NCBI GenBank assembly: GCA_051294375.1
Contig: CM119263.1
Span: forward strand, 22,966,833 to 23,030,832
DNA from: Paraspadella gotoi
Taxonomy: Eukaryota > Chaetognatha
Direction: 5' to 3'
DNA length: 64,000 bases
Part shown: one piece after another, positions 1 to 12,150 of the stretch
Numbering within the stretch: position 1 is the stretch's first letter
How the letters are laid out: each line of letters starts with the position of its first letter
Translations under genes and position numbers: made by a program
The notes under the pieces: model-generated
Told to the model about the DNA's origin: nothing
The model's database searches: none
What the model saw: the letters and a program-made list of their open reading frames with translations, nothing else

Positions 1-871
1 NNNNNNNNNNNNNNNNNNNNNNNNNNNNNNNNNNNNNNNNNNNNNNNNNNNNNNNNNNNNNNNNNNNNNNNNNNNNNNNNNNNNNNNNNNNNNNNNNNNN
101 NNNNNNNNNNNNNNNNNNNNNNNNNNNNNNNNNNNNNNNNNNNNNNNNNNNNNNNNNNNNNNNNNNNNNNNNNNNNNNNNNNNNNNNNNNNNNNNNNNNN
201 NNNNNNNNNNNNNNNNNNNNNNNNNNNNNNNNNNNNNNNNNNNNNNNNNNNNNNNNNNNNNNNNNNNNNNNNNNNNNNNNNNNNNNNNNNNNNNNNNNNN
301 NNNNNNNNNNNNNNNNNNNNNNNNNNNNNNNNNNNNNNNNNNNNNNNNNNNNNNNNNNNNNNNNNNNNNNNNNNNNNNNNNNNNNNNNNNNNNNNNNNNN
401 NNNNNNNNNNNNNNNNNNNNNNNNNNNNNNNNNNNNNNNNNNNNNNNNNNNNNNNNNNNNNNNNNNNNNNNNNNNNNNNNNNNNNNNNNNNNNNNNNNNN
501 NNNNNNNNNNNNNNNNNNNNNNNNNNNNNNNNNNNNNNNNNNNNNNNNNNNNNNNNNNNNNNNNNNNNNNNNNNNNNNNNNNNNNNNNNNNNNNNNNNNN
601 NNNNNNNNNNNNNNNNNNNNNNNNNNNNNNNNNNNNNNNNNNNNNNNNNNNNNNNNNNNNNNNNNNNNNNNNNNNNNNNNNNNNNNNNNNNNNNNNNNNN
701 NNNNNNNNNNNNNNNNNNNNNNNNNNNNNNNNNNNNNNNNNNNNNNNNNNNNNNNNNNNNNNNNNNNNNNNNNNNNNNNNNNNNNNNNNNNNNNNNNNNN
801 NNNNNNNNNNNNNNNNNNNNNNNNNNNNNNNNNNNNNNNNNNNNNNNNNNNNNNNNNNNNNNNNNNNNNNN
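1..871. other. assembly gap (N)
   Basis: Run of N. The secreted-protein gene immediately to the right continues into it. Confidence 1.
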
Positions 872-1330
872 CTGTCGGTCACCTGACGCTTCAGACTTCC
901 GAGTGACACCTCGACGGAAAGCGGTGGCTCCTCGCGCTTAGAAGGGGCCGCCCAGGTTCGCCGGTAAACGTCTGGAAAAATAAATTAATTAAAAATTTTA
1001 TTAGCAAAGAAATATTTTTTTTTATTCTAATTCAAACACAACGAAAAGAAAAGAATAATACCCAAACTTTTAAGTAATAAGGACTATTTATTGTTTTCGT
1101 CACAAATTTCTGTACTGATCTGAATGAAAATAGAATCCCAAAGGAAAAAAAAATTAAATTGATTTTGAGGTATCACGAGAGTCAATAATATTTTTTCGTC
1201 CCAACTCACCGGATCTATCTCTCTCCCATCCTTGAGGCGTCTGCGACTCGTCAGTTTCCGATGCCGTAGATTGCAACAGCAGCAGCAAGAATGCTACAGC
1301 AACCAGCGACGCTTTGGCGACCGACATCAT
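872..1330 (-). CDS. 5' part of a secreted-protein or peptide-precursor gene (partial)
   Basis: Two coding exons are visible on the minus strand: 1210-1330 (start ATG at 1328-1330, a second ATG follows) and 872-971, which is cut by the gap. The exon 1 donor is CCG|GTGAGT and the exon 2 acceptor is TTTTCCAG; the phases join (G+AC gives Asp). The protein begins MMSVAKAS and then a leucine-rich hydrophobic core ending near QSTAS, a convincing signal peptide, followed by a polar segment containing monobasic and dibasic sites (RR, KR). The visible product is about 73 residues with no domain I recognise. Basic sites after a signal peptide would suit a processed peptide precursor, but this is inference. 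A noncoding first exon and TATA box lie upstream (1331-1334, about 1461-1530 and 1555-1562). Confidence 0.7.
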
Positions 1331-1562
1331 GAACCTGTTGACAATGTTGTAAACCTTATTGTAACGGATTTAACAAATCAATTTGGGAGTTCAGCATGAT
1401 TTAAAAATAGACACGATAATTTGCTATAAAAATAATAATCAATTGATTTTTAAACTTACTCGTTATCGGGCAGAAAAAAAATTTGGTAAGTAAGAATAGC
1501 GATCAACGTCGAGATTGAAGTTGAACGATTGACGAACGTTCGACGAGTCGCTCGCTTTTATA
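1331..1562 (-). promoter_or_regulatory. TATA box, 5'UTR exon and UTR intron of the secreted-protein gene
   Basis: On the minus strand TATAAAAG occupies 1555-1562. Transcription starting about 30 bases downstream (near 1525-1530) gives a noncoding exon ending at 1461 with a GTAAGT donor at 1455-1460. The intron ends at CAACAG (1335-1340), leaving four UTR bases (1331-1334) before the ATG. The order TATA, short noncoding exon, intron, signal-peptide exon is typical of an animal secreted-protein gene. The transcription start is inferred. Confidence 0.55.
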
Positions 1563-2240
1563 GCATCGATCGCTTCGTCTTTATTGCATCAAGAAGAAAA
1601 TAAAGTCATGGAAGAAACACAATGAGGAAAGCGACAGATGGGACCAGCTTCTAGCTCTTAAACTGATGAAAATAGGTAGTTATTGTTTTTGTAGTTGTTA
1701 TCGTCGGCGTTTTCTGTCTTGACGCCCGACGTCCAGCTGGTACTATGTCAAACTCATTTACGAATTTTAAATGAAAATGGACGACGCCGATCAAAACCAT
1801 ATGAATGGCAAGCCTTCACTTCAGTAGATTCGGCCCCCGAAAATAAAGAGCGAGCTTAAGCTTTAAGTCACGACAAAAAGTGGATTAATTTTAAAGCAAA
1901 AATGAAACGGTTCTGTGTCAATTTATATCGCGTCTACGAAGGAAGACCACATTTTGCGTGATTTCCTTTCTCTTTTTCAACCGTACGAGCATCGCGGGTG
2001 TTCTCCACAACCGCCTTTTCCTTATTACAACTGGAGCACCATTGGTAATTACAGCTCTAGAATATTCATTCCTTAATCCTTAATCCTTAATCCTTATCTG
2101 TGATGCCCGGACGTTTCCATTCGGACCCTCAGTGCCACTAAATCGAGTATTCGCGATTTTTATTGTTAATTACAACATACATATTTCGACTCTCTGGTTC
2201 AGAGTTTAGTTTTGGAACAAAATTTTTCTACAAAAATTGA

Positions 2241-2244
<4 letters not shown>

Positions 2245-2306
<62 letters not shown>

Positions 2307-2310
2307 AAGA
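2245..2310. repeat. (GA)n microsatellite
   Basis: About 65 bases of GA dinucleotide with a few interruptions. Confidence 0.98.
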
Positions 2311-3537
2311 TTTTCCAACAAAGAAGTAAAGGATAGTGGTCAGATGTGAGGACAAGTGAAGGGAAGAAGAAGAGGTTAAATTGAAATGGTGAAATGTGAA
2401 AGAGAGAGGGAGAAAGAGATACAGAGAGAGAAATATAGAATATAATACAAAAAAAAATTAGTAAGCAAAATTTTTTTTATTATTTATATAATTTAAAATT
2501 TTTTTCAAATGTTTTCATTCAAAGCCAAAGCATATTCAGGGATAACTTTTACTTCATAAAAAATTGAAAGTATTTATAATAAATTTAATAGATTAGAAAT
2601 AAAAAAATATTATTATTATTTACTTAATCTTAAGTATAATAAATGTATAATATTATATAAATTATAAAAATCAGTATTATGAAATTGGTACAACCGATAT
2701 AAAAATTATCCATTCATTTAATAAATAAGCTATCTTGCCCCTGACTTTGGACAGGCTTTGGTAGTTTAAGGCCTCCATCACTCTTAAAAGATAATGACAT
2801 AGCACTGCTAGCAGGTCCCTGCAAGCTTTCAATCAAGACTCTCTCACAGTCTCGTTCATTCACTCCCAGCTCCGGCTCCGTCAAAAAAGCTCGGCGCCGG
2901 CGGCTCCAGCTCCGGCTTATTAGTATATTGTTGTTCGTTCCTCACTTTCAGAATTTTTCCTGTGCATTTTCTGCAAAATCCCTCGCCTCTTCGCTGCGTA
3001 CTTATCACCAATGTAACCCTTAGAGACGACATTAAGCTATTTTTCTATTACTTTAAATATATAAACCGCTGAAAGTGATAAGCAACCTCCGTAATCTAAG
3101 ACCACAAAAGTTTACAACCTGAAAATACGTACAGTCGTATGTCATGCAGAGTGAGCGTACAGAATTATGGGAATTTAAATCATTTTTTCTACAACAGATG
3201 TCGATTTTCAAATGTCTATAGCTGGATGACTGAATGTGCTATCGAAACTAGCAATTATTATCATTATAGAGGCATGAATTCGAAACAATGTATTTAACGC
3301 AACAGTACAAATTCTGTAGTTTACAAATTCTCAACTACTAAATACAGTATTGTTAACTGTACACTAAAAGAAAGGACTTATTTCGGATGGACATTCGCGC
3401 AGTTTAGTGTGTGTGATCTAAACCAAAAAAAATTAACAAAATAGAAGCAAATTAAAACTAATTTAGTACATTCAAAAGTGTCACAGATTTTACTTTTGTT
3501 TAAAAATTAAAAAAAATGTATATATACTACAGTTACT

Positions 3538-4516
3538 ACACGGATTTCAAATTGGAGTGAAATGAAAAGATTTGTTATTACCGACTCAATATGATTGATA
3601 TTTGATCATTTCATTAGTAGGAAAATTCCCTGACGTTTATGTTCCTAAGTAACAAGTTGAGATTGCTTTACATCATAACAATTGGTGCGCTTGCTTTCCA
3701 GCAGCTTTTTTTACAGAATTTTCACCCTCTTATTTGATAATTCAATTTCAAACTCATAGTGAAAAAAATTGAGAGGAACATTTTAATTTCTTTTACAATC
3801 ATTAGTTAGTATAATGTCTTGAGCGAATGCAAAAAAATTCTTTTTAGTATATTTCAAGGTTTAGTGAGTCAACAGGCTCTTGCCAGATTATTGTTCTTCT
3901 GCAATTTTTTTTAACTGAAATTTTTTTTTCTATAAGTTTTAACTAGAAAAACTATAACATGAAGAATGTTGTCATTGTGGTTGTAAAAAAGCTTTTGACA
4001 TTCAGATTGCTCAGACACATACTCCAATGTCTATATCTGTAAGATGAACCAAAATTTTCAAATATTTCATTTTTGTTCAAAAAATAAATCTTATAACTGG
4101 AAGGTTCTAATCAAATGCAGAAAAATTTGCTTTTTTGAAATTCGACCAAGCCATTGTTAAACACATAACAAAGAAAGTAAGCAAGCTGGACAACTGGGAG
4201 TTTCAAAATAAAAAACGTCAGCGATTCTTTTACCAGGGAGCAAAATCTGAAGTGGCAATAACAAATAAGGCTAAATTTTACTTTCGCCGACTGCGGTTTT
4301 AGCGGCTTTTAAAAAAACAATTAAAAATATTTATTTAAAAAAAAATTAAAAAAATATTACCTAATTACCCTAACCCTAAACCACCCCTAAACTACTCTTA
4401 ACCCTAACCCCTCCCTAACCCATCCCTAACCCAGGTCGGCGAAAGTAAAAGTAACCCACAAATAATTTAGCCAAAGTATTTGATCATTTCATTTCACTCC
4501 AATTTGAAATCCGTGT
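3538..4516. mobile_element. putative nonautonomous DNA transposon with 28-bp terminal inverted repeats
   Basis: The segment 3538-3565 is repeated as an exact reverse complement at 4489-4516 (28 bp, starting ACACGGATTTCAAATTGG). No transposase frame is visible between them, so this would be a nonautonomous element. An adjacent subterminal block (about 4460-4516) recurs in related form inside the element at 14881-15513 (near 15258-15310), supporting a repeat family. Ends and target-site duplications are not certain. Confidence 0.55.
4276..4450. repeat. inner inverted repeat flanking degenerate telomere-like CCCTAA repeats
   Basis: A perfect 16-bp pair, TTTTACTTTCGCCGAC at 4276-4291 and its complement at 4435-4450, brackets AT-rich sequence followed by degenerate CCCTAA/CCCCTAA units at about 4367-4433. 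It lies inside the larger 28-bp inverted-repeat element. Confidence 0.75.
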
Positions 4517-4949
4517 ATGTTAATATTCTTTTGAAGCGCGTGATCTGTTTGAGAACAATAACGAAATAAATAACGAGAATATTACTAAAATCTGGCCAAA
4601 AACACGACGCGAAAATACTTTCGCGAAAAAGTCTGTTGAGAAATTAACGGATGAACAAATTCGATGACCCTTTGTTTTTCATTGTTTCTTCTTTTGTTTT
4701 TTTTTGTTGTTTTTTTTCGTGGAAAGAGATGCGGAATCAATCATAACCCAAAAACCAGGCTCTAATCGCAAGTGCAAACAAAATAGCATCGCTCCTTCAA
4801 ACATTCGGGTTCAATCAAAAAACATTTCCTAAATGAAAAAGAAAAATCACTGGTTGATTATTATTGTTTTTTTTTTACCTCCGCTCTCCTTTTTTTTCGA
4901 ATACTTTTTTGAGCGAAGTAAGGAATTTAGGTAAGGAAGTCGCATCGAG

Positions 4950-4992
4950 GGGGAGAGAGAGAGGGGGAGAGAGGGGGAGAGAGATAGAGAGG

Positions 4993-5072
<80 letters not shown>

Positions 5073-5073
5073 T
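4950..5073. repeat. (GA)n microsatellite, interrupted
   Basis: About 120 bases of GA dinucleotides interrupted by GGGGGA. Open frames over it on both strands translate as Ser-Leu or Arg-Glu repeats and are not genes. Confidence 0.98.
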
Positions 5074-5420
5074 ACTTTTTGTGCCCTAAATTCCTCTTTT
5101 TTTTTCTTTTGTCAGTGTTTCTCGACGAACGAAGAGGACAAAAGAAAGGGTCAGTTAGGAAGTCGAGTTTCGATCCCACGAAGCGCGTTACCATGACGAC
5201 CCTTAGTTTATTATGCCGAGACGATCGGCGAAGACGGCAAGGCGTACGCGTTACCGTGACAACGAGACGGGGATATGGGAGGGAGGGTTTTGGGTGGAAG
5301 GTGGAAGATGGGGTGGGAGACGGGGAACGCGATGGACTTCGCGAGTGGCCTCCTGCTCATCGTCGTCATCTTCGTCGTCTTCGCAGTCGTCGTCGTCGTC
5401 TCGTCGTCCGCACCACCAGG

Positions 5421-8400
5421 CTACACCTTCTCGTCCGGCTTGAGCTTCTCTTCAGGTTTGAGCTTCTCCGCCTCTCCGTTGGCGCTGTTCTTGGTCTCCT
5501 CGCCGCGTTTCTCGGGGGTGTCGCCGCTCCGTCGAAACCGCACGCACGCCGCCAGTCGTTTTCGTTTCGCCCACAAGATGGCGGCGATGACGAGACAGAC
5601 GAGGACGACGACGACGACGACGGCGATGCTCGCGTAGTCCACTTTTTGTTTTTCTTCGTTTCGTTTTTCGGTGGCGTCGTTGGGGTCGACTGTTGGACGG
5701 GGGGGGATTGGTGACGGGTGAGGGGGGGAGATGGGAAAAGATGGGAAAGAAAAAAGGAGGGGTGGGGAAATATCAAATTAACGGGGATTGTATGAATGTA
5801 GAACAAACGTGTCCCGCTAGAAATTTGAGATAAAAAGTGAAGCGTAAGTCTGACGCTATTGACGAGTGGTTTTTTATTAATTTAAAAATGTATTATATAA
5901 TTATATAATTTTGTACTGCGACAGAATTATAATGACTCAGGCTTTCGCGCGAGGCCCGAAGATTTTAATGAGGAGATCCCGAAATCATGGCAAGATGGAA
6001 GGTATTTTCATGCAAAAGAGGGGGGGGGCAGAGTGGAGTGAGATGGATTTAAAAAAAGTCAGCGTGCAGCCAATGTACCCAAAAAATTCANNNNNNNNNN
6101 ATATGTCAAGTTGGCAAAATACTGGGGTGAAAATAACGAAAGAAGTAATGAATTTATTGCTTGCTAAAAATTTGGTTAACGTAATTTAATAAAGTATTAT
6201 TTTTTTAAATAATCATAAGCGATTTAGAGTAAACTAAAAAAGTTGCCCGAGACAGAGGAATTCTTATTTAATTATATACCGGTAACTTAAAAAAAGGTAA
6301 TTTATAGACAGTACGAGAGATTAAGATTAATAAAAAAAGTCAGCGTGCAGCCAATGTACCCAAAAAATTCACGAAATTTTGGTCAAGAACTGTCAACAGA
6401 AAAGAACTCTACGACTCATTAATTAAGGTGCCCGAAAGTGCAATAATTTCTGAATTCTGTTCTGTTGTGTATTCCAGGGGGGTGATTACGATCAATCTAC
6501 GATAATTATAAGTTTTATGACCCCGTAAGTTACATTAGGTTCGGCTAAAAGGGCTCCTTGCTGTAGTCCAGCCCTTGCGATACGGGCGTTTTAAAAATTG
6601 TAATACTTGTGACTAAAAATAACGTTTTGTATCGCAAGGACCCGACCGTGATACATATTTCTCAGTCCGTTAAATCACAGATTCACGATTTCACAAGACG
6701 GTGATTGTCATTCAATGCCCTCCCTTGCCCGACTTTTCACGATTCGCTTACGCATGGATGGCGGGTCGAAGTGGCCAGCGGCCGAGAAAAGAAACGAGCA
6801 AAAGATACACTATTAGTTGAGTAAGCAATCTGAACGGCGAGGCCAAGCAAAATTTGACAAGCACCTCGCTTTTAGTTTTTAACGTCATTGCTATAGAAAT
6901 TTATCATTGAGGTATTCTCTCAGATAAAACAAAGTAGAGATGCCGTCAATGTTACATTGCATTCAACGATGAATCCAGCGACTTTTCTGTCAAGTCTATG
7001 CAAAAACGACGTTAACTGTTCCGTTAACTGTTAACTGTCACCTGTGATCCTTTTCTTGGTAATTCTGACCGAATTAATTCAGTCCCAGTCTTAAATGTCT
7101 AAACATTAATCTTGTACAATAATGTACAGGACTTTTCGATTGCCGATCCCGATGTATCTAGAAATGCTTTAGCGTCTTTTTACATTTTCTTTTTTATTCC
7201 CTTATCTCCTTTCTCTAAAACACCCTCCCACAATTCCTTACCGACGGTGTAGTAGACTTCTATCGTGGAGGAGGCGGATTCGCCGACTTTGACGGCGGAA
7301 TGCATCGTCGCTTCGAACTTCATCTTCTCCTCGAGTCGGTCGCCGGGTCGACGCTTCGGGTCGACGTTGAAGTCGTTGATGGTCACGTTCTTGATGGAGA
7401 CGATTAGGGCGTCGTAGCCTTCGTCTTTTGATGGGGTAGGAAAGAGGGGCGGGATATTTATTTTACTGTTCTTTTTAGCATTTTTTTTTACAGGTTGGAA
7501 AACTGTTTTAATTCAGGATAAATCAGTTTTGACATTTGAATAATGATCAGCGATCGATGGGTTCAACAAGGTTTGGGGTTTTAGTTGAGGTTTTTTTCCC
7601 CCTGATAACGGAGGTGAGATAAAGGAGTCGTTAAAGATAAAAAGGGGAAGAAGAAAGAAGAGAAACGGAAGATCGTTCTGACTTTTCTAGGAAGTTTCGA
7701 TCGCAAAAATCTGCTCGATTCGGCTTATATCAACGCCGAGTTTATTGTGAATCCATCTTATTTTTTGTCATTCAAATAAAATGAATCACACGCTCACATT
7801 TATAAAAAGATAAGCCCGAATTCCTCCGACGAATCTCTTGTTCGATTCAAATTCTCAGGAGGCGAATTTTGAGTCACGAGGCGAACGACTTCCGTCTCCC
7901 CCCACCCCTTTTAACCCCCCCTCAACAAAAAAAAAAAAGAACAAAATCTCTAGTGAAATATTTTTCGGGTTCTGGTAAATTTTTCCTGTCGAATCCGAAA
8001 AGAAAAAAAATTTTCTTCTTTCGAGATTTTGACGGGAGGATTGGATCAAGTCTTCCCAGACTATTGGCTGGGCAGAATCGGTTTTAACCCTGACAGCGTC
8101 AGATTCGGTGGCCCTGCATAATTTATAATTACAAGCAAGGGGGGAAAAAGAAAATGCCTTGAAAATGAGAATCGCCCTGCAGTGTTTTTATTTCTTTATT
8201 TTCGGTTCGTTTTTATTTTTTAGTAGCTTTAGCCCCAGGACTAGAGATTCAAGATTGACTTTTGTAAGAGGAACCCGTCAAAATAATCCGTTCAGTTTTC
8301 ATTGAGATTGATTTGATAAGAGCGCGACGGTTAGATTAAACGTTAGATTGGGTTTATCCAAATTTGAATTTTGAACTTTTTTTAGAAATTGTCATAAACG

Positions 8401-9231
8401 ATGAGTGGGAACTGGGAAATTGTGAATCGTCGCTGGACTGAAGGGTTCCCAGTCAAGTTCCCACACAAATCTTTTTCAAAACAAAATAACAAATGACCAA
8501 GGAATGATTGTTTCCTTGTTCCTCTCTCTCTTTTTCCTCAGCCTTAGAAAAATTTTTTTACTCTCTATAAAAACATAATGAATATAAGAATTTCGAGTAT
8601 ATAGTTTTTTCAACGAACTGAGAATATTAAATCATTCGGTTGGTTAAACAACAGAGGAGGGTTTTTTTAAAATAAGGATCTTTTTCATTTTTGAATATCG
8701 AAAATTTAAAATAAGGATCTTTTTCATTTTTGAATATCGAAAATTACTGGGCGATTTTAAAGTTTAAAAGTTTCAAGGAATCAAGGGCGCAAAATGGAAC
8801 CGAGCTAGCAAAGAAACCAAACTAACAAACCCGCCCTAACCCTCTCCCTTACCCGTCGAGGTTTTCATCTTTCTAACGAACATGATGATCCTGTTCTCGA
8901 AGTGATGTATCCCGCACTGACCAAACCCGTTCTCCTCCGGCGGCGGACACTCGTTGGGGAATTCCTTGCTGACGATCTCCATGCCCTCTCCGCCCGTCAC
9001 CCGCGCGTATTTGTGCTGCAGGGTGAAGACGTAGTCGGGCAATTTGTTCTCGCCGTAACCGAGGCGCCACATGAGTTCGAGATTGACGGGCGTCGGGGAT
9101 TTGAGGACGTAGACCGTCGGTTTGACGGGAGAGATGGAGAAGAGAATGTCCGTGGAGACGGAGGAGACTAAGAGGGAGAGGGAGAGTGGGAGGAGGAGGA
9201 AGGAACGGGAGGAGATCGGCGGAGGCGACAT
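5421..9231 (-). CDS. type I single-pass membrane protein, family not recognised
   Basis: Three exons join in phase to 831 nt (276 residues plus stop): 8853-9231, 7242-7424 and 5421-5689. Donors are GTAAGG at both 5' splice sites; acceptors are CAAAAG and CAACAG. The start chosen (9229-9231) gives MSPPPISSRSFLLLPLSLSL, a strong signal peptide; an in-frame ATG further upstream would bury it. The ectodomain is about 170 residues with a closely spaced Cys pair (NECPPP, GQCG) and an N-glycosylation site (NVT). In exon 3 a hydrophobic helix (residues near DYASIAVVVVVVLVCLVIAA) is followed by KRKR and a Lys/Glu/Pro-rich cytoplasmic tail of about 50 residues. An adhesion or receptor role is possible but no family match is recognised. 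Intron 1 (7425-8852) holds a 39-bp tandem duplication; intron 2 (5690-7241) holds a small assembly gap. Confidence 0.85.
6049..6371. repeat. exact 40-bp direct duplication next to a 10-N gap
   Basis: A block of about 40 bases (core GTCAGCGTGCAGCCAATG) occurs at about 6050-6090, directly left of the 10-N gap (6091-6100), and again at about 6332-6371. Identical copies abutting a default-sized gap suggest unjoined contig overlap rather than biology. Confidence 0.85.
8667..8745. repeat. 39-bp tandem duplication
   Basis: Two consecutive, nearly identical copies (core AAATAAGGATCTTTTTC) with period 39, inside intron 1 of the type I membrane protein gene. Confidence 0.95.
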
Positions 9232-11237
9232 CTTCGTCGTCCAGTGGAGGTTCGGCCAGAGAGCTTTTAAATCGTCGATTGACTTTTGTTTGTTCATTCG
9301 TTTCCGTTCTTTTTTTTTTTCTCTTTGATGGTTTTATTTCGCGCGGGTGGTCGATGATTTCGAGAAACTTCTTTCGCGAAATTCGATTCGCTTTATTTTT
9401 TCAGTTGTTTTATTTAGGAGAATAAACTTTCCTTTTGTTCGAAATCCCGACGCAGGAGCGGGTAAGTCGACCGGGTAGAGGATTAAGTCTCTGAGTGAGG
9501 CGAGGAGTGGGCGTGGGCGTTGATTAAGTTAATTTGTGATCGAAATGAAGAATATAGAACTTTGTATGATTCAATTTGTTTCATTCGTTTATAAATAGAT
9601 TGTTTTTTTTCTGTTTTAATCCGGAGCTGAATCCACGAGGCGATTCCTTCAATTTAAGACAGTTTTATGTAAGTTGGCTTTTTTTTTGGGACCGGTTCCA
9701 AATTTCTGGTGCCAGGGAAGTTCCGTCAAGAGAGTTAAAATCTGAAATTAACGGGAAGAGAATGGTTAATCATTGAGGTGTTTATTGTCAAGAAAAGCAA
9801 TAAATGTTTTAAAAAAATTCAGAAGAACAAGATAAAACAAGCGAGAACAACTGGGTCAGACTGGGCGAGGCCCGAGATGGTCTTTTTTTAAAACTTTTCA
9901 ATAAATGTGATTTTAAAACGTTTCAATTAATGTTAAACGCCTTTGTAAATATCAAGTTGTTCGCAATAAACGTTATATACCTGAAATGTTATTCGAAAAT
10001 TTGAACGTAAATTATTTTAAAGTTTCGACGTCGAATTTGATCGCGTGAGAAGAGAACGAAGTGAAACCGAGTCAATCTTATCACGAACCTTTTTAATTTT
10101 ATTCGTTTTCTGTATTTTTTTAAATCAAACCGAAATTCGTACTTACGACCGATCGGGATTACAATCTGACCCATTTACAGTACAATACGACCAATCTGAA
10201 TGAATACGGTTTTCAATCCGAAAACAAATAAAGGGGGTAAAAAGAAATAAAAGTCACGGAGATTAAGTCTTCAAAAAGCCGAAAAGTCAACAGCGAAAAA
10301 GTATTGGCGAGGACAAAAATTCAGCGCTAAGCTGTATACACTGCATATAGGCAGCTCAGCACACCACCGAGCGTCCCTTAAGGTGTAAGCAATATTCAAA
10401 AACCACTGCGACTTTAAAAGGTAAAAATATAGAACCAAGTATTTGGGGGGGGAAATAGTTCTTGTGGCCTGGTCTCTTTGCGAGAACCGGGAGAGAAAAT
10501 AGGATTGGCGCGCTTTTCCTTATAAATCCTTCAACCAAACATGACGAATGCTCTCTCGCATATTTTCTTCTCTCTCTCTCTCTCTCTCCCAATTGTTTAC
10601 ACCTTTTGGCAATTTTTAGAACCGAAAGAAGAGTTTGTTTACGATTGGAAGAGCCCCGACTCTTGTACCCAACCCCTTTTTCTCTCTCATCTCTTTTATT
10701 GCGCGTCGTTTCTTCTTTACGTTCGTCCGTTTTTAGGTTAGTCTCTACCATCGGTCTGTCCTTTCTTTATAACTCTCTTTTTGTCCTTCTTCACGTCTTT
10801 ATTTTTTTATTTTCGTTTCTCTTCTTTTCTATTCTTTTATCTTTCTAGTTTGTTTAAAAATGTCCGACAATACGTAAATTTAAGATTTGATTTGATTATG
10901 CAAAAAAGTCAAAATACGACTCCCCGACGTCCCCCCTCTTCCCGCCCCGTTTAACTTCCTCTCCCTTCTCCCGCCTTATTTGCTGTCTTGGCGCGAACAT
11001 AAATGATCTTTTAACTTTTGACGTTTTTTAACAAAAGTGGCCTTTTAAAATTAGTAAAGGGGAGCAGGAATATTTCCGTTTGTTAAAAAGCTTAAAAAAA
11101 ATGTAAAAAAAAATCGTCATTTTTAAACCTCTGTACTTATATATAAATGATGCAATTTTATTTTTAAATATAAATAATTAATAATAATAAATCAAAACCA
11201 CGAAAGAGAGAAAAAACTAACGGCATATGGAAGACCA

Positions 11238-12150
11238 TGGGGTATGACGCAATGTACACAACTTACAATGTACACACATATAGAAAAAAATATGCAGTTG
11301 AAAATAATGTTACTTTTGATAATTTTTTTTATTTTGTCTCATTCTTGATCATTACTTCCTGAATGTTATGTAGCAAAATTAATGCAAAATCCCCTTAAAG
11401 CTTTCAAGATAGAGTTAAATAAATTTAAAGATATATATAAAAAAAATATCAGATTGTGACGAAATTGAATAAGAAAAATCTGATTTTTTTCAAAAAGCAA
11501 AATTCCTTCACAATTTCTTTATTTATAATTCTCAATGAACCAAATATTTTTTTTCTTAAATGAAAAATATTTAAATTTTTCATCTTATATAGTTATTTTA
11601 CTCTACTAAATTTAAATATATTTTTAAAAAAAATTACACACAAAGTTGTAAGAATATAAGTTTTCAAATAATGCTGTTTGGATCTTTGTTAAAGCTCCCA
11701 ACAAATCACAACCACAAAATGAAAACAAAAACTTGAAAAAAGCAAAATTATTTTGTCATTCTGATTTGGAGATAATTGGGTGATTGTTATGCCTTAAATT
11801 TCTTTTAAATGATAAGTTGATAGGTTTAAAAGATAGCTTTTAATCTCTATTAACAAATTGAGATTTAATATATCTTTTTTTAATCAACAAGTTTAACCTA
11901 GCTCAATTACAAATGAAATTTTGTCACCGTTTTAAACTATAATCAGACTGATTTTTTACATATTTTGATTGTCTTTGCGATCTTGCTGATGATCAACAGT
12001 CGTGGTGAAGAAAGCCTATGTTCGGTCGAACGTAACTCATATATTAGTGATATGACAGAGAAAAAATTTTGGTCATAAGATAAAAAAATATGTGAGAGGG
12101 TAGCGTGAATAAGTTTTTCCACGAGACTGTACACCGCGTCATATATACCT
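11238..12150. mobile_element. possible decayed Tc1/mariner-type fragment
   Basis: At 12122-12134, read on the minus strand, a TA-flanked CAGTCTCGTGGAAAAAC resembles a Tc1/mariner terminus. Loosely matching inverted motifs (GACGC.. and GTACAC) occur near 11240-11260 and 12128-12142. No transposase frame survives. Boundaries are uncertain. Confidence 0.25.

Larger units (their letters stand above)
1563..5420. other. intergenic stretch without a supported gene
   Basis: AT-rich sequence with (GA)n tracts near 2245-2310 and 4950-5073, a short TTAATCC tandem near 2068-2095, a GCTCCG-rich patch near 2868-2920, and a transposon-like inverted-repeat element at 3538-4516. No open frame here has coding character; the longest ones are microsatellite translations. 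Confidence 0.6.

Noticed and set aside
4847-5196. Open frames of about 110 residues on both strands
   Set aside because: They are translations of the (GA)n tract (Ser-Leu or Arg-Glu repeats) with no signal of selection. The same applies to repeat-derived frames near 17.1, 27.3, 30.6, 34.1, 44.7 and 56.8 kb.
10356-10848. Overlapping 128- and 131-residue open frames on opposite strands
   Set aside because: Both cross a CT tract, have low-complexity composition and lack splice or homology support.
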